Origin: Pseudoalteromonas sp. T1lg23B
GTDB lineage: Bacteria; Pseudomonadota; Gammaproteobacteria; Enterobacterales; Alteromonadaceae
Reading direction: 5' to 3'
Assembly (NCBI RefSeq): GCF_002964665.1
Contig: NZ_PQBZ01000001.1
Location: 1-64,000, forward strand
Length of the DNA stretch: 64,000 bases
Shown: positions 48,206-57,466 of the stretch, piece by piece
Layout: every line of letters begins with the position of its first letter
How positions within the stretch are numbered: position 1 is the stretch's first letter
Notes under the pieces: model-generated
The model's database searches: none
Told to the model about the DNA's origin: nothing
What the model saw: the letters and a program-made list of their open reading frames with translations, nothing else
Translations under genes and position numbers: made by a program

Positions 48206-48913
48206 ATGACAGCTCCCATATTAATAACTGGTGCAGGACAGAGAATTGGCCTTGCGCTTGTTCAGCATTTTTCCGCGAAAAACCAGCCTGTGGTGATGAC
48301 ATATCGAACTCGTTACGATGCGATTGATGAGTTAGAGCAGCTAGGTGTTCATTGTATACAGGTGGATTTTGACCACGCCGACTCATTAGCAAAGCTCGAA
48401 ATGACGATAAGAACACATTACGACGCGTTAAGAGCAATTGTACATAATGCCTCAAGCTGGGATTGCGAACAAAACAACCCTGATTTTAACCAGTTGTTCG
48501 ACAACATGATGCGCATCCACGCAAAAGTTCCCTATCAGCTCAACTTGGCGCTAGCTGATCTGTTACTTGCAGGTGAGTCGGTAGCAGATATCATACACCT
48601 GACCGACTATGTGGTGGAAACAGGAAGCCCGAAACACATCGCATATGCCGCCAGCAAAGCTGCTTTAGACAACCTAACCAAGTCTTTTGCTAGTAAATAC
48701 GCACCGAACATAAAAGTGAATTCTATCGCACCGAGTTTGATTATTTTTAATCAACACGATACACCCGAATATAAAGCTAAAACGCTCAAAAAGTCGCTCA
48801 TGGGCATAGAGCCTGGCTGTAAGGAAATTATTAGTAGTGTTGAGCTGCTACTCAACAGTGACTACATCACGGGTCGTAGTTTACCTGTGGATGGTGGACG
48901 TCACCTCAAATAA
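48206..48913 (+). CDS. folM: Dihydromonapterin reductase FolM
   Basis: The protein is 235 residues of the short-chain dehydrogenase family. The cofactor loop ITGAGQRIG is at the start, the catalytic [10 protein letters not shown] lies near 150 and the C-terminal [12 protein letters not shown] is typical. FolM reduces dihydromonapterin to tetrahydromonapterin. The presence of folE and folX directly downstream supports this over a generic SDR call. Confidence 0.88.
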   Translation: MTAPILITGAGQRIGLALVQHFSAKNQPVVMTYRTRYDAIDELEQLGVHCIQVDFDHADSLAKLEMTIRTHYDALRAIVHNASSWDCEQNNPDFNQLFDNMMRIHAKVPYQLNLALADLLLAGESVADIIHLTDYVVETGSPKHIAYAASKAALDNLTKSFASKYAPNIKVNSIAPSLIIFNQHDTPEYKAKTLKKSLMGIEPGCKEIISSVELLLNSDYITGRSLPVDGGRHLK

Positions 48914-48924
48914 AAGAGAACATT

Positions 48925-49479
48925 ATGCACGACAATTTAAAAGACAGTTATAAGCAAATCATTGAGGCCGTAGGAGAGGATAGCAACCGTGAAGGATTGT
49001 TAGAAACACCAAAGCGCGCAGCAAAAGCAATGGAATACCTTACCAAAGGATATCGTGAAACACTCGAAGAAATCACTAATAACGCGGTATTCACATCTGA
49101 CGCGGATGATATGGTATTGATACAAGACATAGAACTGTATTCTATGTGTGAGCACCACTTACTACCTTTTGTTGGCCGTTGTCATATCGCCTATATACCA
49201 AATGGAAAAGTACTCGGCTTATCTAAATTCGCACGCATTGTGGATATGTTCGCACGTCGCTTTCAAATTCAGGAACAGCTCACACATCAAATTGCCAAAG
49301 CCGTAGAGCAAGTTACTCAGGCAAAAGGTGTCGGTGTTATTGTCGAAGCAAAACATATGTGTATGATGATGAGAGGTGTTGAAAAGCAGAACTCACAAAT
49401 GCGTACTTCTGTGATGCTAGGTAACTTTAGAGAAGACCCTAAAACGCGCAATGAGTTTATGCAACTGGTAAAAAACTAA
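48925..49479 (+). CDS. folE: GTP cyclohydrolase I (FolE)
   Basis: The protein is 184 residues and converts GTP to dihydroneopterin triphosphate. Zinc and substrate motifs are [10 protein letters not shown] near residue 72, [15 protein letters not shown] near 90 and [11 protein letters not shown] near 142. It is of the zinc-dependent FolE (IA) type. It lies 11 bases after folM. Confidence 0.95.
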   Translation: MHDNLKDSYKQIIEAVGEDSNREGLLETPKRAAKAMEYLTKGYRETLEEITNNAVFTSDADDMVLIQDIELYSMCEHHLLPFVGRCHIAYIPNGKVLGLSKFARIVDMFARRFQIQEQLTHQIAKAVEQVTQAKGVGVIVEAKHMCMMMRGVEKQNSQMRTSVMLGNFREDPKTRNEFMQLVKN

Positions 49480-49488
49480 GGACAGGCT

Positions 49489-49848
49489 ATGCAAAATGCC
49501 ATTATCAACATCACTAACCTGCGACTCCGCACGTTCATTGGTTTTAATCCTGAAGAACGCGAGAAAAAGCAGGATGTAGTGTTGAACATCGAAATTCATT
49601 ATCCCGCGGATACAGAATGTATTAATCATGATGAAGTTGATCATGCTTTAAATTATAAGACCGTTACCAAAGCAGTGATCAAGCTCGTGGAAGACGGTCA
49701 CTTCCTGTTGTTAGAAAAACTCGTTGCAGATGTTTTGAGTGAGTGTCATCGTCATCATAGTGTCACCTACGCTAAGGTCAGAGTGGATAAACCCCATGCT
49801 CTGCGCTTTGCCGATTCAGTTTCTTTGACTCTAGATTGGCATAAATGA
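49489..49848 (+). CDS. folX: Dihydroneopterin triphosphate 2'-epimerase FolX
   Basis: The protein is 119 residues of the FolB/FolX tunnelling fold. It epimerises dihydroneopterin triphosphate to the monapterin form. The N-terminal IINITNLRLRTFIGFNPEER and the C-terminal RVDKPHALRFADSV match FolX better than the aldolase FolB. The three-gene run folM-folE-folX would make tetrahydromonapterin from GTP. Confidence 0.88.
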   Translation: MQNAIINITNLRLRTFIGFNPEEREKKQDVVLNIEIHYPADTECINHDEVDHALNYKTVTKAVIKLVEDGHFLLLEKLVADVLSECHRHHSVTYAKVRVDKPHALRFADSVSLTLDWHK

Positions 49849-49867
49849 GCAGCTAAAAAAGCTGCTC
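49847..49867. terminator. Stem-loop between folX and the DedA-like gene
   Basis: GAGCAGC (49847-49853) and GCTGCTC (49861-49867) form a 7-bp stem between the two convergent stops. No T run follows the stem, so efficiency is doubtful. Confidence 0.4.
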
Positions 49868-50290
49868 TACTCCAACCGCTAGCGTTATCACTACCGCGTA
49901 TCGTATCCCTTTACCAATCAACACCAAGGGGAGGAATATTCTTTTTCGCACTTTGAACACCCCTGCTAGTAGCGTCAAAGGATCGCCTATCACCGGCACC
50001 CAAGAAAACAATAAACTCAACGTGCCATAACGACTAAAGTGCAGTCTCGCCTGACTAAACTTTTGTGGTGATACCGGAAACCACTTGGCGCTTTCAAAGC
50101 GCAGCAAGTTGATACCCAACCAATAGTTAATACAACTTCCCAACACATTACCGAATGTAGCAACTGCCCACAGAATGACGAACTGCGCATTGTCAGCCAT
50201 GGCCAGTCCTGATAACAACACTTCTGAAGAACCCGGTAACAGAGTGGCTGAGCTCAATGCTGAGATAAATAAGCCACTGTAAATCCACAT
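49853..50290 (-). CDS. YqaA/DedA-like small membrane protein
   Basis: The protein is 145 residues with about four hydrophobic segments. It has the VTTx/SNARE-associated signature: LLPGSSEVLL near residue 18, NVLGSCINYWLG near 48 and the RYGTLSLLFSWVPVIGDPLT block. It corresponds to the YqaA branch of DedA-type proteins, which affect membrane homeostasis. Transported substrate is unknown. Confidence 0.85.
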   Translation of the reverse strand: MWIYSGLFISALSSATLLPGSSEVLLSGLAMADNAQFVILWAVATFGNVLGSCINYWLGINLLRFESAKWFPVSPQKFSQARLHFSRYGTLSLLFSWVPVIGDPLTLLAGVFKVRKRIFLPLVLIGKGIRYAVVITLAVGVEQLF

Positions 50291-50369
50291 CTTTTCCTAC
50301 TACCTTCAACGAAATATAGTTATGCTACTAACATTAACTAAAGACTCACAGTTCAACAGGAAGACACCT

Positions 50370-50879
50370 ATGATAAACAAGGTTCATAAACTCTGTATCG
50401 CCACAGCCGTACTTATTGGTATGTCGGGATGCGTTTCATCGCACACAGTCCCATCTAATGATAAAGGCTATGAAACGTACATCGCACAAGGCGAACCCTT
50501 TAAACATAATCGCTTTACCAGCACCCAAGGTGAGACCATAGAGCTCAATGGTACTCGTAAGCTAGTTATCTTATTTGCTACTTGGTGCAGTGACTCTCAG
50601 CGCGCATTAAAAGAAATAAAAGCGTCTGCACTGGTCACAGACCCAACTTTACAGATCATTGCAATTGGCCGCAATGAGGACAAAGAATCACTCGATAAGT
50701 TTAATGATGAGTATCAGCTACCATTTCCTTTAGTAGCCGACCCAGAACGAGAAATATATAGCCACTATGCCAATGCTGGCATCCCAAGGCTGATTTTATT
50801 AGATGAGAATAACCTAGTGGTAAAAACACTGATTGGTGAAGAGCCAACCATCGTGGATAAGTTGGTATGGAGCAAGTAA
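50370..50879 (+). CDS. Thioredoxin-fold lipoprotein with a single active-site Cys
   Basis: The protein is 169 residues. The signal peptide ends in lipobox MSGC (Cys21), so it is a lipoprotein. The rest is a TlpA/redoxin fold with the active-site region ATWCSDS (Cys73) and a cis-proline loop AGIPRLILLD. The second cysteine of CxxC is replaced by Ser76, so ordinary dithiol reduction is excluded. It could act on mixed disulfides or be non-catalytic. The ATG at 50370 is preceded by ACAGGAAG. Confidence 0.8.
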   Translation: MINKVHKLCIATAVLIGMSGCVSSHTVPSNDKGYETYIAQGEPFKHNRFTSTQGETIELNGTRKLVILFATWCSDSQRALKEIKASALVTDPTLQIIAIGRNEDKESLDKFNDEYQLPFPLVADPEREIYSHYANAGIPRLILLDENNLVVKTLIGEEPTIVDKLVWSK

Positions 50880-50898
50880 TTAACCAGCTTGTTAAAAC

Positions 50899-50928
50899 AA
50901 AAACGCCAGTCAAATGACTGGCGTTTTT
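50899..50928. terminator. Bidirectional terminator between the lipoprotein and subtilase genes
   Basis: A perfect 14-bp stem (50899-50912 and 50915-50928) carries A and T runs at the base on both sides. It lies between convergent stop codons. Confidence 0.9.
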
Positions 50929-50945
50929 AGTTTAAAGTTCAATGC

Positions 50946-53900
50946 TTACTTTTGTTTACGACGACGTAGCGCAGCAAACGGAGCAGCTAGAAGCATCAAC
51001 CAAGCTAGTGAACCTGAAGAGCTCTTCTTAGGCTCTGGAGTCACGTCTGGAGTCGTTGGTTCTGGCTCAGGCTCAGCAACATCAGCAACTTCGATAGTTA
51101 CCGTTGTTGGTGCAAGCATCAGCTCACTTTCACCTGCAGCTTTTGCGGTATACGTAAAGCTGTCAGTACCGAAGAAGTCTGCGTTAGGCGTGTATACAGC
51201 CTTACCTTCAACAAACTCTACTGTACCGTTAGCTGGCGCATCAACAACTGCTAGAGTCGCTGCATCAAAGCCTGCTTCAGGCGCATCGAATACCACACTT
51301 TGTATTGCACGTTCGTTATCAGCACCACTCACTCGCATTGTTAGTGGGATGAAATCGATATGCTGAGCCGTGTCATTCGCTAATACGTCGATAGCTTCCG
51401 ATACTGTATCTTCGTCCATTTCGATAACATCAGCTGCACCCACTTTGATGTGCGCATCTTCAGCCAGTTTCACCTTAACACCAAGGTCTAGATCACCACC
51501 TAACTGATATGTAAATTGCATCAGCTGATTTGCAACTGGTGCTTGACCTTCGCCATTGTAGTATGCCTGAAGACCAATTGAACCAGCATCATTCTCAACA
51601 CCAACTGTCAGTCTCTCTGGAATTCTAGGAACATCGATGTAGTTGAATAGAACTTCTTCTTCACCATTTAAGCTGATCCAAGCTTGGAAAGAGAACGTGT
51701 CACCTGATGTGTCACTGAACAGTTGTGCATCAGCCCACTCTAGAACAAGGTATGTACTATCGGTGGTAGAAGCTAAACCGAAGTACATTTGACCGCCTTC
51801 AGTTTCACCATCTCCTTGTAAATCAAGGTCAGTCCAGAATGGTGCAATTAAGCTGTTTTGACCACTCGTTGACGGGATTGAACTATTGCCACCAGTACCC
51901 TCACCAGTACCGCTACCAGCGATAACTAAACCGTTACTCGTTACAGTAACAGAACCGTATTCTTTACCACCTAACTTCATAGTGAAGCCAGCACCAGCAA
52001 GGTTCAATGAGTATTGCGTGTCATCACAATTACCTGAACAATCAACTGGGTCAGTTTGACCTTGTAGACGGTAATTAATACCAGCGCCCATTGCACCTGA
52101 GAATTTAGCGCGATCTAGCGTACCAATCCAGCCAATGTGACCTGTTTCAACGTTAACGCCAGACTGAACTTCCTCACCATTTGCTAATTTATTTGTGAAG
52201 CTTCCATCAACCATCTCTAATGATTCAGGCAATAGAGAGTCAATGAATAGCTGACCGTCAAGCTGTTCGTTAGTAAAGCTGATGTTTACATCAAACTCTT
52301 CTGTAAGTGAAGCGCCAGAAGTAGAAATTGCTAAACCAGGTAGAGAAGCAGAAGCAGCGTATGCAGCTAGTGGTACGTGACCTACACGCTCACCGGCTTC
52401 GTTATATGCTTCCAAACGAGCAAATTGCCAGTCGTCTAAGCTAGTACCAGTAATGTTCAATGTTAAAGATGCAGCTTTCGCATCACCTGCTTCGCCATGC
52501 GCAGCAAGCTCTAATTCAGAAGTGTGCTCACCAGCAGATACACCGTCACCCAAGCCAACAACTTTGAAGCTTAGTTTCATTGCGCTGTCGGTCATGTTGC
52601 GAACTGTTACGTTGTAATCACAGCTCTCCAAACATAGCACTTCTGACAAGCCCATATCAGAGAAGGTTACTTGAGCGTCGATTGCACCAGCTAAGTCTAA
52701 ACGACCTGCGCCGACATCAAAACCATCCGCAGGAGTAACAGTGTCAGACTTTTTCAGACCTTCTGTGTAACTCGTGTTAGCCAAAGCTGACTTGATCTCT
52801 TCTGCGCTCCATGTAGGGTATTTTTGCTTAAGTAAAGCAGCTGCACCAGCAACATGAGGGCCAGACATTGAAGTACCTGTCTTTTCTGTAAAGCTAGCTG
52901 AGCCATCACTCGCATTCAAACCCGCAGACAGGGTATTAGTACCTGGTGCTGCGATATTAGGCTTAAAGATTGATGGGTCGCCATTTGGACCTCTTGAAGA
53001 AGAACTTGTAACCGAATCTTTAGCCGCTTCATCGTGAACAATTTGGCTGATACCATCAACTGATAACATGCCATCAAAGCCTTCTGCCGAGATAGCTTCT
53101 ACAAGTGCTTCACCATCAGTTTGGTCAATCATGAATGCTGGCAGCATTTCTGAGGCCATATCCATTACAAACGCTGAGCCAGGTCGGTTGTTATAAATAA
53201 CAATTGCTTTTGCACCAGCATCAGCAGCATTCTTTGCCTTAGTAGAGAAGTTACATAAACCACGTGAGATTACTGCAAATGCGTCGTTAAATGCACCAGC
53301 AGAGAATGGCTGACAGCCTTCTACATTTTCGCTATCTACCGCAGCCGCCGCAACTGGCTTTGCAGAAATAACTATGTCGCCAGGAGTATTAGAACCTGTT
53401 ATATGAATGATGTTCTCACCGCCATCTAACTTCATGCCAGAAGTAAAAATACGACCGTGGTTGGTATTTGCAACAGAAATTACTGATTCTAAGTTCGCTG
53501 GACCACCAATGGTCATTGCGCCAGAACCGCCGTTACCTGCTGAAACAACCGCTACAACACCCGCTTTTTCAATGTTTTCAAAAATTTCTTTGTACAAGCT
53601 GTCTTTAGGATCAGTACCGTAACCACCACCCCATGAGTTATTGATTACATCAGCACCGTCTTCTAATGCGTATTCAAGAGCTTCAAGCAACATTACGTCA
53701 CTACCACTACCATTGAATAAACCTTTGTACACCATTATGTAGGCACCCGGTGCAACACCGCTTAGTTCTACAGCCGCACCTTTATATTCTGCGCTCACAC
53801 TTGAACCAGCAGCCGTACCCGCAACGTGTGTACCGTGACCGCCTTTATCTAACGGACTATATACTTCTCCGGCCATATCGCCAGTAGGCAGAGAGTAACG

Positions 53901-54602
53901 CGCTACGATTACTTTGTTGTTACAAAAAGAAGGCTCTACTGTGTGACAATAATCATCAGTTGGTAAGTCAGACGGTGCTTCCATACCCGAATCATCAAAC
54001 ATTGGGTTAGTTGGAACAATACCACTATCAACGATAGCTACACGTATACCTTTACCTACATTTCGGTCACCACCAAGCTTTTCCCATGCTACAGGCGCAT
54101 TGATAAGCGACAGAGAACTGTCCATTTGTTGTGTATACGTCTGTGATTTGAAAACTTTAGTTACACCGGGAAGTGCTTTTAGCTGCTCATAGATATCTTG
54201 TTGTGATTTAACAACGACCGCATTGATAGTTGAATCGAAATGACGCTCAACTTGAGCTCCAGGAATAGCTTGAGCCATTGTTGATGCAAACTGACTACGC
54301 TCTTGAGCTAAAACCTGTACATGAGACTGCACAGCTTGAGATTGCATCGAGTATTTGTTACCGCTAGCGTTCTTTTGCAACGCACCTTTAACATTTACAA
54401 GTGCAGGGCTCTCAAGACGAACGATGTAGTATTGCTGTTTAACCAGCATGTCGTCTTTGCTTCCTTTGGTGAAAGTCTTTTGATTTTCAATTTCCATTGA
54501 TTTTAAGCTTAAAACTTCACCGACACCGGCTTGTGCATTAGCCATCATCAGTGCGCCACACACTGATGCAGCTATCGCTGACATTCTTATTTTATTAGAC
54601 AT
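50946..54602 (-). CDS. Secreted subtilisin-like S8 protease with GlyGly-CTERM sorting tail
   Basis: The precursor is 1218 residues. It has a signal peptide (1-25) and an I9-type propeptide (about 50-150). The S8 domain follows with Asp192 (AIVDSGI), His256 (GGHGTHVAG) and Ser578 (GTSMSGPHVAG), and a PA domain is inserted at about 390-500. Further beta-rich domains include one with paired cysteines (about 650-1080) and a cadherin-like module near 1090-1170. The C-terminus is a Pro/Glu/Thr linker, SSSGSLAW, a hydrophobic helix and RRRK, which is the GlyGly-CTERM pattern processed by a rhombosortase after type II secretion. It is an extracellular or surface protein-degrading enzyme. Confidence 0.93.
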   Translation of the reverse strand: MSNKIRMSAIAASVCGALMMANAQAGVGEVLSLKSMEIENQKTFTKGSKDDMLVKQQYYIVRLESPALVNVKGALQKNASGNKYSMQSQAVQSHVQVLAQERSQFASTMAQAIPGAQVERHFDSTINAVVVKSQQDIYEQLKALPGVTKVFKSQTYTQQMDSSLSLINAPVAWEKLGGDRNVGKGIRVAIVDSGIVPTNPMFDDSGMEAPSDLPTDDYCHTVEPSFCNNKVIVARYSLPTGDMAGEVYSPLDKGGHGTHVAGTAAGSSVSAEYKGAAVELSGVAPGAYIMVYKGLFNGSGSDVMLLEALEYALEDGADVINNSWGGGYGTDPKDSLYKEIFENIEKAGVVAVVSAGNGGSGAMTIGGPANLESVISVANTNHGRIFTSGMKLDGGENIIHITGSNTPGDIVISAKPVAAAAVDSENVEGCQPFSAGAFNDAFAVISRGLCNFSTKAKNAADAGAKAIVIYNNRPGSAFVMDMASEMLPAFMIDQTDGEALVEAISAEGFDGMLSVDGISQIVHDEAAKDSVTSSSSRGPNGDPSIFKPNIAAPGTNTLSAGLNASDGSASFTEKTGTSMSGPHVAGAAALLKQKYPTWSAEEIKSALANTSYTEGLKKSDTVTPADGFDVGAGRLDLAGAIDAQVTFSDMGLSEVLCLESCDYNVTVRNMTDSAMKLSFKVVGLGDGVSAGEHTSELELAAHGEAGDAKAASLTLNITGTSLDDWQFARLEAYNEAGERVGHVPLAAYAASASLPGLAISTSGASLTEEFDVNISFTNEQLDGQLFIDSLLPESLEMVDGSFTNKLANGEEVQSGVNVETGHIGWIGTLDRAKFSGAMGAGINYRLQGQTDPVDCSGNCDDTQYSLNLAGAGFTMKLGGKEYGSVTVTSNGLVIAGSGTGEGTGGNSSIPSTSGQNSLIAPFWTDLDLQGDGETEGGQMYFGLASTTDSTYLVLEWADAQLFSDTSGDTFSFQAWISLNGEEEVLFNYIDVPRIPERLTVGVENDAGSIGLQAYYNGEGQAPVANQLMQFTYQLGGDLDLGVKVKLAEDAHIKVGAADVIEMDEDTVSEAIDVLANDTAQHIDFIPLTMRVSGADNERAIQSVVFDAPEAGFDAATLAVVDAPANGTVEFVEGKAVYTPNADFFGTDSFTYTAKAAGESELMLAPTTVTIEVADVAEPEPEPTTPDVTPEPKKSSSGSLAWLMLLAAPFAALRRRKQK

Positions 54603-54945
54603 GTTTTCCCCTAGGACTTGTTGTTTAATTATGTGTTGCTATTTTTCTAAAAGCGAATGGACATTTAATATAATGTAAACATGCGGGTACAAGCAACACA
54701 CTAAAGACACAAATATGGCACCCTGTTCACAAAAACAAAATAATCATTCACAACACGCTGTTTTATATAGTCTTTTTTTTGTAAAAGAAAGTAAATATGA
54801 CGTCAACCTGTCATAAAATACATGTAATTGGTAAGGTTTGTACTCCCCGCCAGAGACACAGTATCATCTATCACCGCATTGCACTTGCCTTGCTAGCAAT
54901 TTTCCGTAACACTGGGCTGAAATACATTATTAATGGAGTAAGTAA
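54603..54945. other. Intergenic region between divergent subtilase and cytochrome c' genes
   Basis: This 343-base AT-rich stretch must hold promoters for both divergent genes. An 8-base palindrome TGACGTCA lies at 54798-54805. I cannot pick a convincing -35/-10 pair on either strand and see no small gene or RNA signature. Confidence 0.4.
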
Positions 54946-55395
54946 GTGAAAAAGCTACTAATACTAGCCGTTGCATTGACAGGGTTTACGGCAACAAGTC
55001 AGGCAAATAACCTATTTGAAACTGGTGAAGACGCCATTGAATACCGTAAAGCTGCATTTCAACTGATCCGCTATCAAATTGGTGATATGGGTGACATGAT
55101 GAAAGGCAAGGTTCCTTTTGATGCTAAACGATTTGCTGAACGCGCTAATAATGCAGCACAACTTTCAGCCATGCCGTGGGAAGCTTTTATTGACGGGTCA
55201 GATAAAGGCGATACAGATGCATTACCTGCAATTTGGTCAGACCGCGAAACGTTTGATAAAAAAGCTCAGGAATTTGCAAAATACGCTCAAGAGCTTGCGG
55301 TAGCGGCAAGCTCTGGCGATCAGAAAGTGATTGGCCCTGCATTTAAAAACTGGGCTAAAGGCTGTAAGGATTGCCATAAGTCTTTCAAAGACTAG
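54946..55395 (+). CDS. Cytochrome c' (class II cytochrome c)
   Basis: The protein is 149 residues. A signal peptide (1-20, ending SQA) exports it to the periplasm. The heme-binding CKDCH is at 140-144 near the C-terminus, as in the four-helix cytochrome c' fold. The start is GTG at 54946, with GGAG seven bases upstream. Cytochromes c' bind NO or pass electrons. The convergent b561 downstream is a likely electron partner. Confidence 0.9.
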   Translation: MKKLLILAVALTGFTATSQANNLFETGEDAIEYRKAAFQLIRYQIGDMGDMMKGKVPFDAKRFAERANNAAQLSAMPWEAFIDGSDKGDTDALPAIWSDRETFDKKAQEFAKYAQELAVAASSGDQKVIGPAFKNWAKGCKDCHKSFKD

Positions 55396-55443
55396 AGAGT
55401 TCTAAATATGACCTAAACTCACGTTGTTTAGGTCATACGCTAG

Positions 55444-56085
55444 CTAACCCAATAAAGCCTGTAACGGTTGCACGCCCCAAGCTCCTAAAATAGCTATCGA
55501 AAACAGCACAAATATAATATATGCCAGCTTACCCGAGCGCATTTTGGGTGTAGCTGCCACGCCTTGCTCTTTACCTGTCAGCAGGGTTTTCACTAAGTTC
55601 TTACCTTTTATGCGATATACAATAATCGCCAAAACATGAAGCGTAATGGCTATCAATAATATCTCGAAGTTTTCATGATGAAGATCACTTGCTATTTCAC
55701 TCCAAGATGAAGGGACATACGCCACCAGCGGTCCCTCTACGAGAATGTCATCGGTACTCATTAGGCCACTAAGCAGCTGGATGAAGATCAATACAAAAAA
55801 CAGTAGCACCATATAACTACCAGCAGGATTGTGACCGACCTCTGACTCGTTCGAACGTATAGCTTTTAGTGCTGATATCGGTGAGTGAAGTAGCGCGCTA
55901 AATTTTGCTGTATCACTGCCAATCACTCCCCAAACTACACGCGCCAACATTAACGCCAATAGCAAATAGCCCGTAACAAAGTGTGCCTCCAAGTACCCTT
56001 CTTCGCCGGTCACATAGAGCACCACGATTGCCAATACAAGCAGCCAGTGAAAACCTCGTATAAACCCATCCCATACTTTTGTCAT
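55444..56085 (-). CDS. Cytochrome b561-type membrane protein
   Basis: The protein is 213 residues with four or five membrane helices. Heme-ligand histidines appear in FIRGFHWLLV near residue 12, in LEAHFVTGYLLLA near 36 and in the ITLHVLAIIVYRIKG helix. It matches the B-type cytochrome/b561 family that often accompanies class II cytochrome c genes. It is convergent with the cytochrome c' gene, and probably feeds or draws electrons from it. Confidence 0.85.
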   Translation of the reverse strand: MTKVWDGFIRGFHWLLVLAIVVLYVTGEEGYLEAHFVTGYLLLALMLARVVWGVIGSDTAKFSALLHSPISALKAIRSNESEVGHNPAGSYMVLLFFVLIFIQLLSGLMSTDDILVEGPLVAYVPSSWSEIASDLHHENFEILLIAITLHVLAIIVYRIKGKNLVKTLLTGKEQGVAATPKMRSGKLAYIIFVLFSIAILGAWGVQPLQALLG

Positions 56086-56445
56086 TTATATCTCTCCAAC
56101 CTCAAACCAGAGGCATTCTATTGCCTGAGTAGTAATAAACAATATCAAATTCGAATTATAACGGCAGATAGAAGCGATTAATACGCTTTATGAGTAGGCA
56201 AGAACGCGCTATGTATCGAGCCTCTGTATAGAAAGTAACAATCCAAAGCGTGCAAATGTTATGGCTGTGACGACAATGACAGCACGCTGCGCGATGTTAA
56301 TTTAGCAGTACTAGATGATGAAAATAGCAACATAACAATGTGATCTCCTGTCTAGTGACATAAGTAAATGATTAATAGAGTTCTGACTCGATAGTTTTAC
56401 ATAAACGTGTTAGCGTTCTTTTATCACTTTTGAGGACCCCAAGCT
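56086..56445. other. Intergenic region before glutathione peroxidase
   Basis: This is a 360-base stretch between divergent genes, so it should hold two promoters. I see no open reading frame with a ribosome site, no tRNA and no long inverted repeat. The ribosome site GAGG at its end serves the peroxidase gene. Confidence 0.4.
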
Positions 56446-56928
56446 ATGCGCTCATTTTACCAACTTTCTGCTACCACATTAAAAGGTCAGACATTTGACT
56501 TTGAAGAACTCCAAGGCAAAGTCGTGTTAATTGTTAATACTGCAAGTCAGTGCGGCTTAACACCTCAATATGAAGGACTCCAAGCATTGCACGATCAATA
56601 CCAAGATCGCGGATTAGTCATCATGGGTTTTCCCTGTAATCAATTCGGTGGGCAGGAGCCTGGAGATGCCAACCAAATAGAACAAGGCTGTTTGGTAAAT
56701 TATGGCGTAGATTTTATGATGATGGAAAAAATCGACGTGAATGGTGATACCACTCACCCCGTTTATCAGTATCTCAAAGATGCGTTGCCGGGGCTGTTTG
56801 GTAAACGTATCAAATGGAACTTTAGTAAATTTTTGATTGCCCGTGATGGCAGGCCGCTGCAACGTTTTGCGCCTACGACTAAACCAGAGAAACTCACTAA
56901 ATCGATAGTCAACGCACTAAATGGCTAA
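56446..56928 (+). CDS. Glutathione peroxidase
   Basis: The protein is 160 residues. The peroxidatic residue is Cys36 in NTASQCGLTPQY (cysteine, not selenocysteine). The other family motifs GFPCNQFGGQEPG near 63 and KWNFSKFLI near 124 are intact; they supply Gln, Trp and Asn of the catalytic tetrad. No signal peptide is seen. It reduces peroxides with glutathione or thioredoxin; many bacterial members in fact prefer thioredoxin. Confidence 0.93.
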   Translation: MRSFYQLSATTLKGQTFDFEELQGKVVLIVNTASQCGLTPQYEGLQALHDQYQDRGLVIMGFPCNQFGGQEPGDANQIEQGCLVNYGVDFMMMEKIDVNGDTTHPVYQYLKDALPGLFGKRIKWNFSKFLIARDGRPLQRFAPTTKPEKLTKSIVNALNG

Positions 56929-56941
56929 ACTATTTGTGGCA

Positions 56942-56971
56942 TTAAAAAGGAGGCCAATGCCTCCTTTTTAA
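56942..56971. terminator. Bidirectional terminator after glutathione peroxidase
   Basis: A 13-bp stem (56942-56954 and 56959-56971) has a 4-base loop and A/T tails on both sides. It lies between convergent genes. Confidence 0.9.
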
Positions 56972-57166
56972 TTAATCAAGATAATCGAAATCATCTTCAC
57001 CTAAATTTTTGCGCAAGCGCTTTTGTTCAAGATAGTCATCGAGCTTTTTCTTTACCTTTCGCTTTTGCTTATCATGCTGATTACGGCCGAGGTTCTCGTA
57101 CTCGTCATCTACAAAATCATCGTCAAGCGCATCATAAGAAAATGTCTTACCCACAACCCACTCCAA
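56972..57166 (-). CDS. Small highly charged protein, uncharacterised
   Basis: The protein is 64 residues. The first third is acidic (DDDFVDDEYE), the middle basic (KQKRKVKKKL) and the end again acidic. LDDYLEQKRLRKNLG resembles the conserved block of small proteins annotated as PA3496 family in gammaproteobacteria; this is recalled, not searched. No signal peptide or membrane segment is present. It is bounded by a shared terminator and a 300-base AT-rich gap. Function unknown. Confidence 0.6.
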   Translation of the reverse strand: MEWVVGKTFSYDALDDDFVDDEYENLGRNQHDKQKRKVKKKLDDYLEQKRLRKNLGEDDFDYLD

Positions 57167-57466
57167 TAAGTGTTAATAATAGTTACTTGGTGAAAGCGCG
57201 CTCACAACCGTGATCCCCTCACCTAAGTGTGTATTTAGCTGGAAATCTCAAATCTTGGAAGTGAGAGTTTTTTATCGTTTTAATAAAAATTTTTAATCAT
57301 TGTTGTAGTTTTAGTCAAACAAGCTAAATTGTGGTCAAAAAACAAAATATGCCAAAATAAAAAAATGTCTTAAAAAATACCAAGCAACTGATATAAAAGA
57401 TATTTTAATTTTGGCATTAGTTTTGAATAACCATTAGCGTATCTATCATCAGCAAGGATTTACCAC
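57167..57466. other. AT-rich intergenic region with inverted repeat
   Basis: This 300-base region is very AT-rich from about 57270. ATGCCAAAAT at 57349-57358 is repeated inverted at 57408-57417, 49 bases apart, in front of the yggN-like gene. It may hold the regulator or promoter sites of that gene. No gene is seen. Confidence 0.4.
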
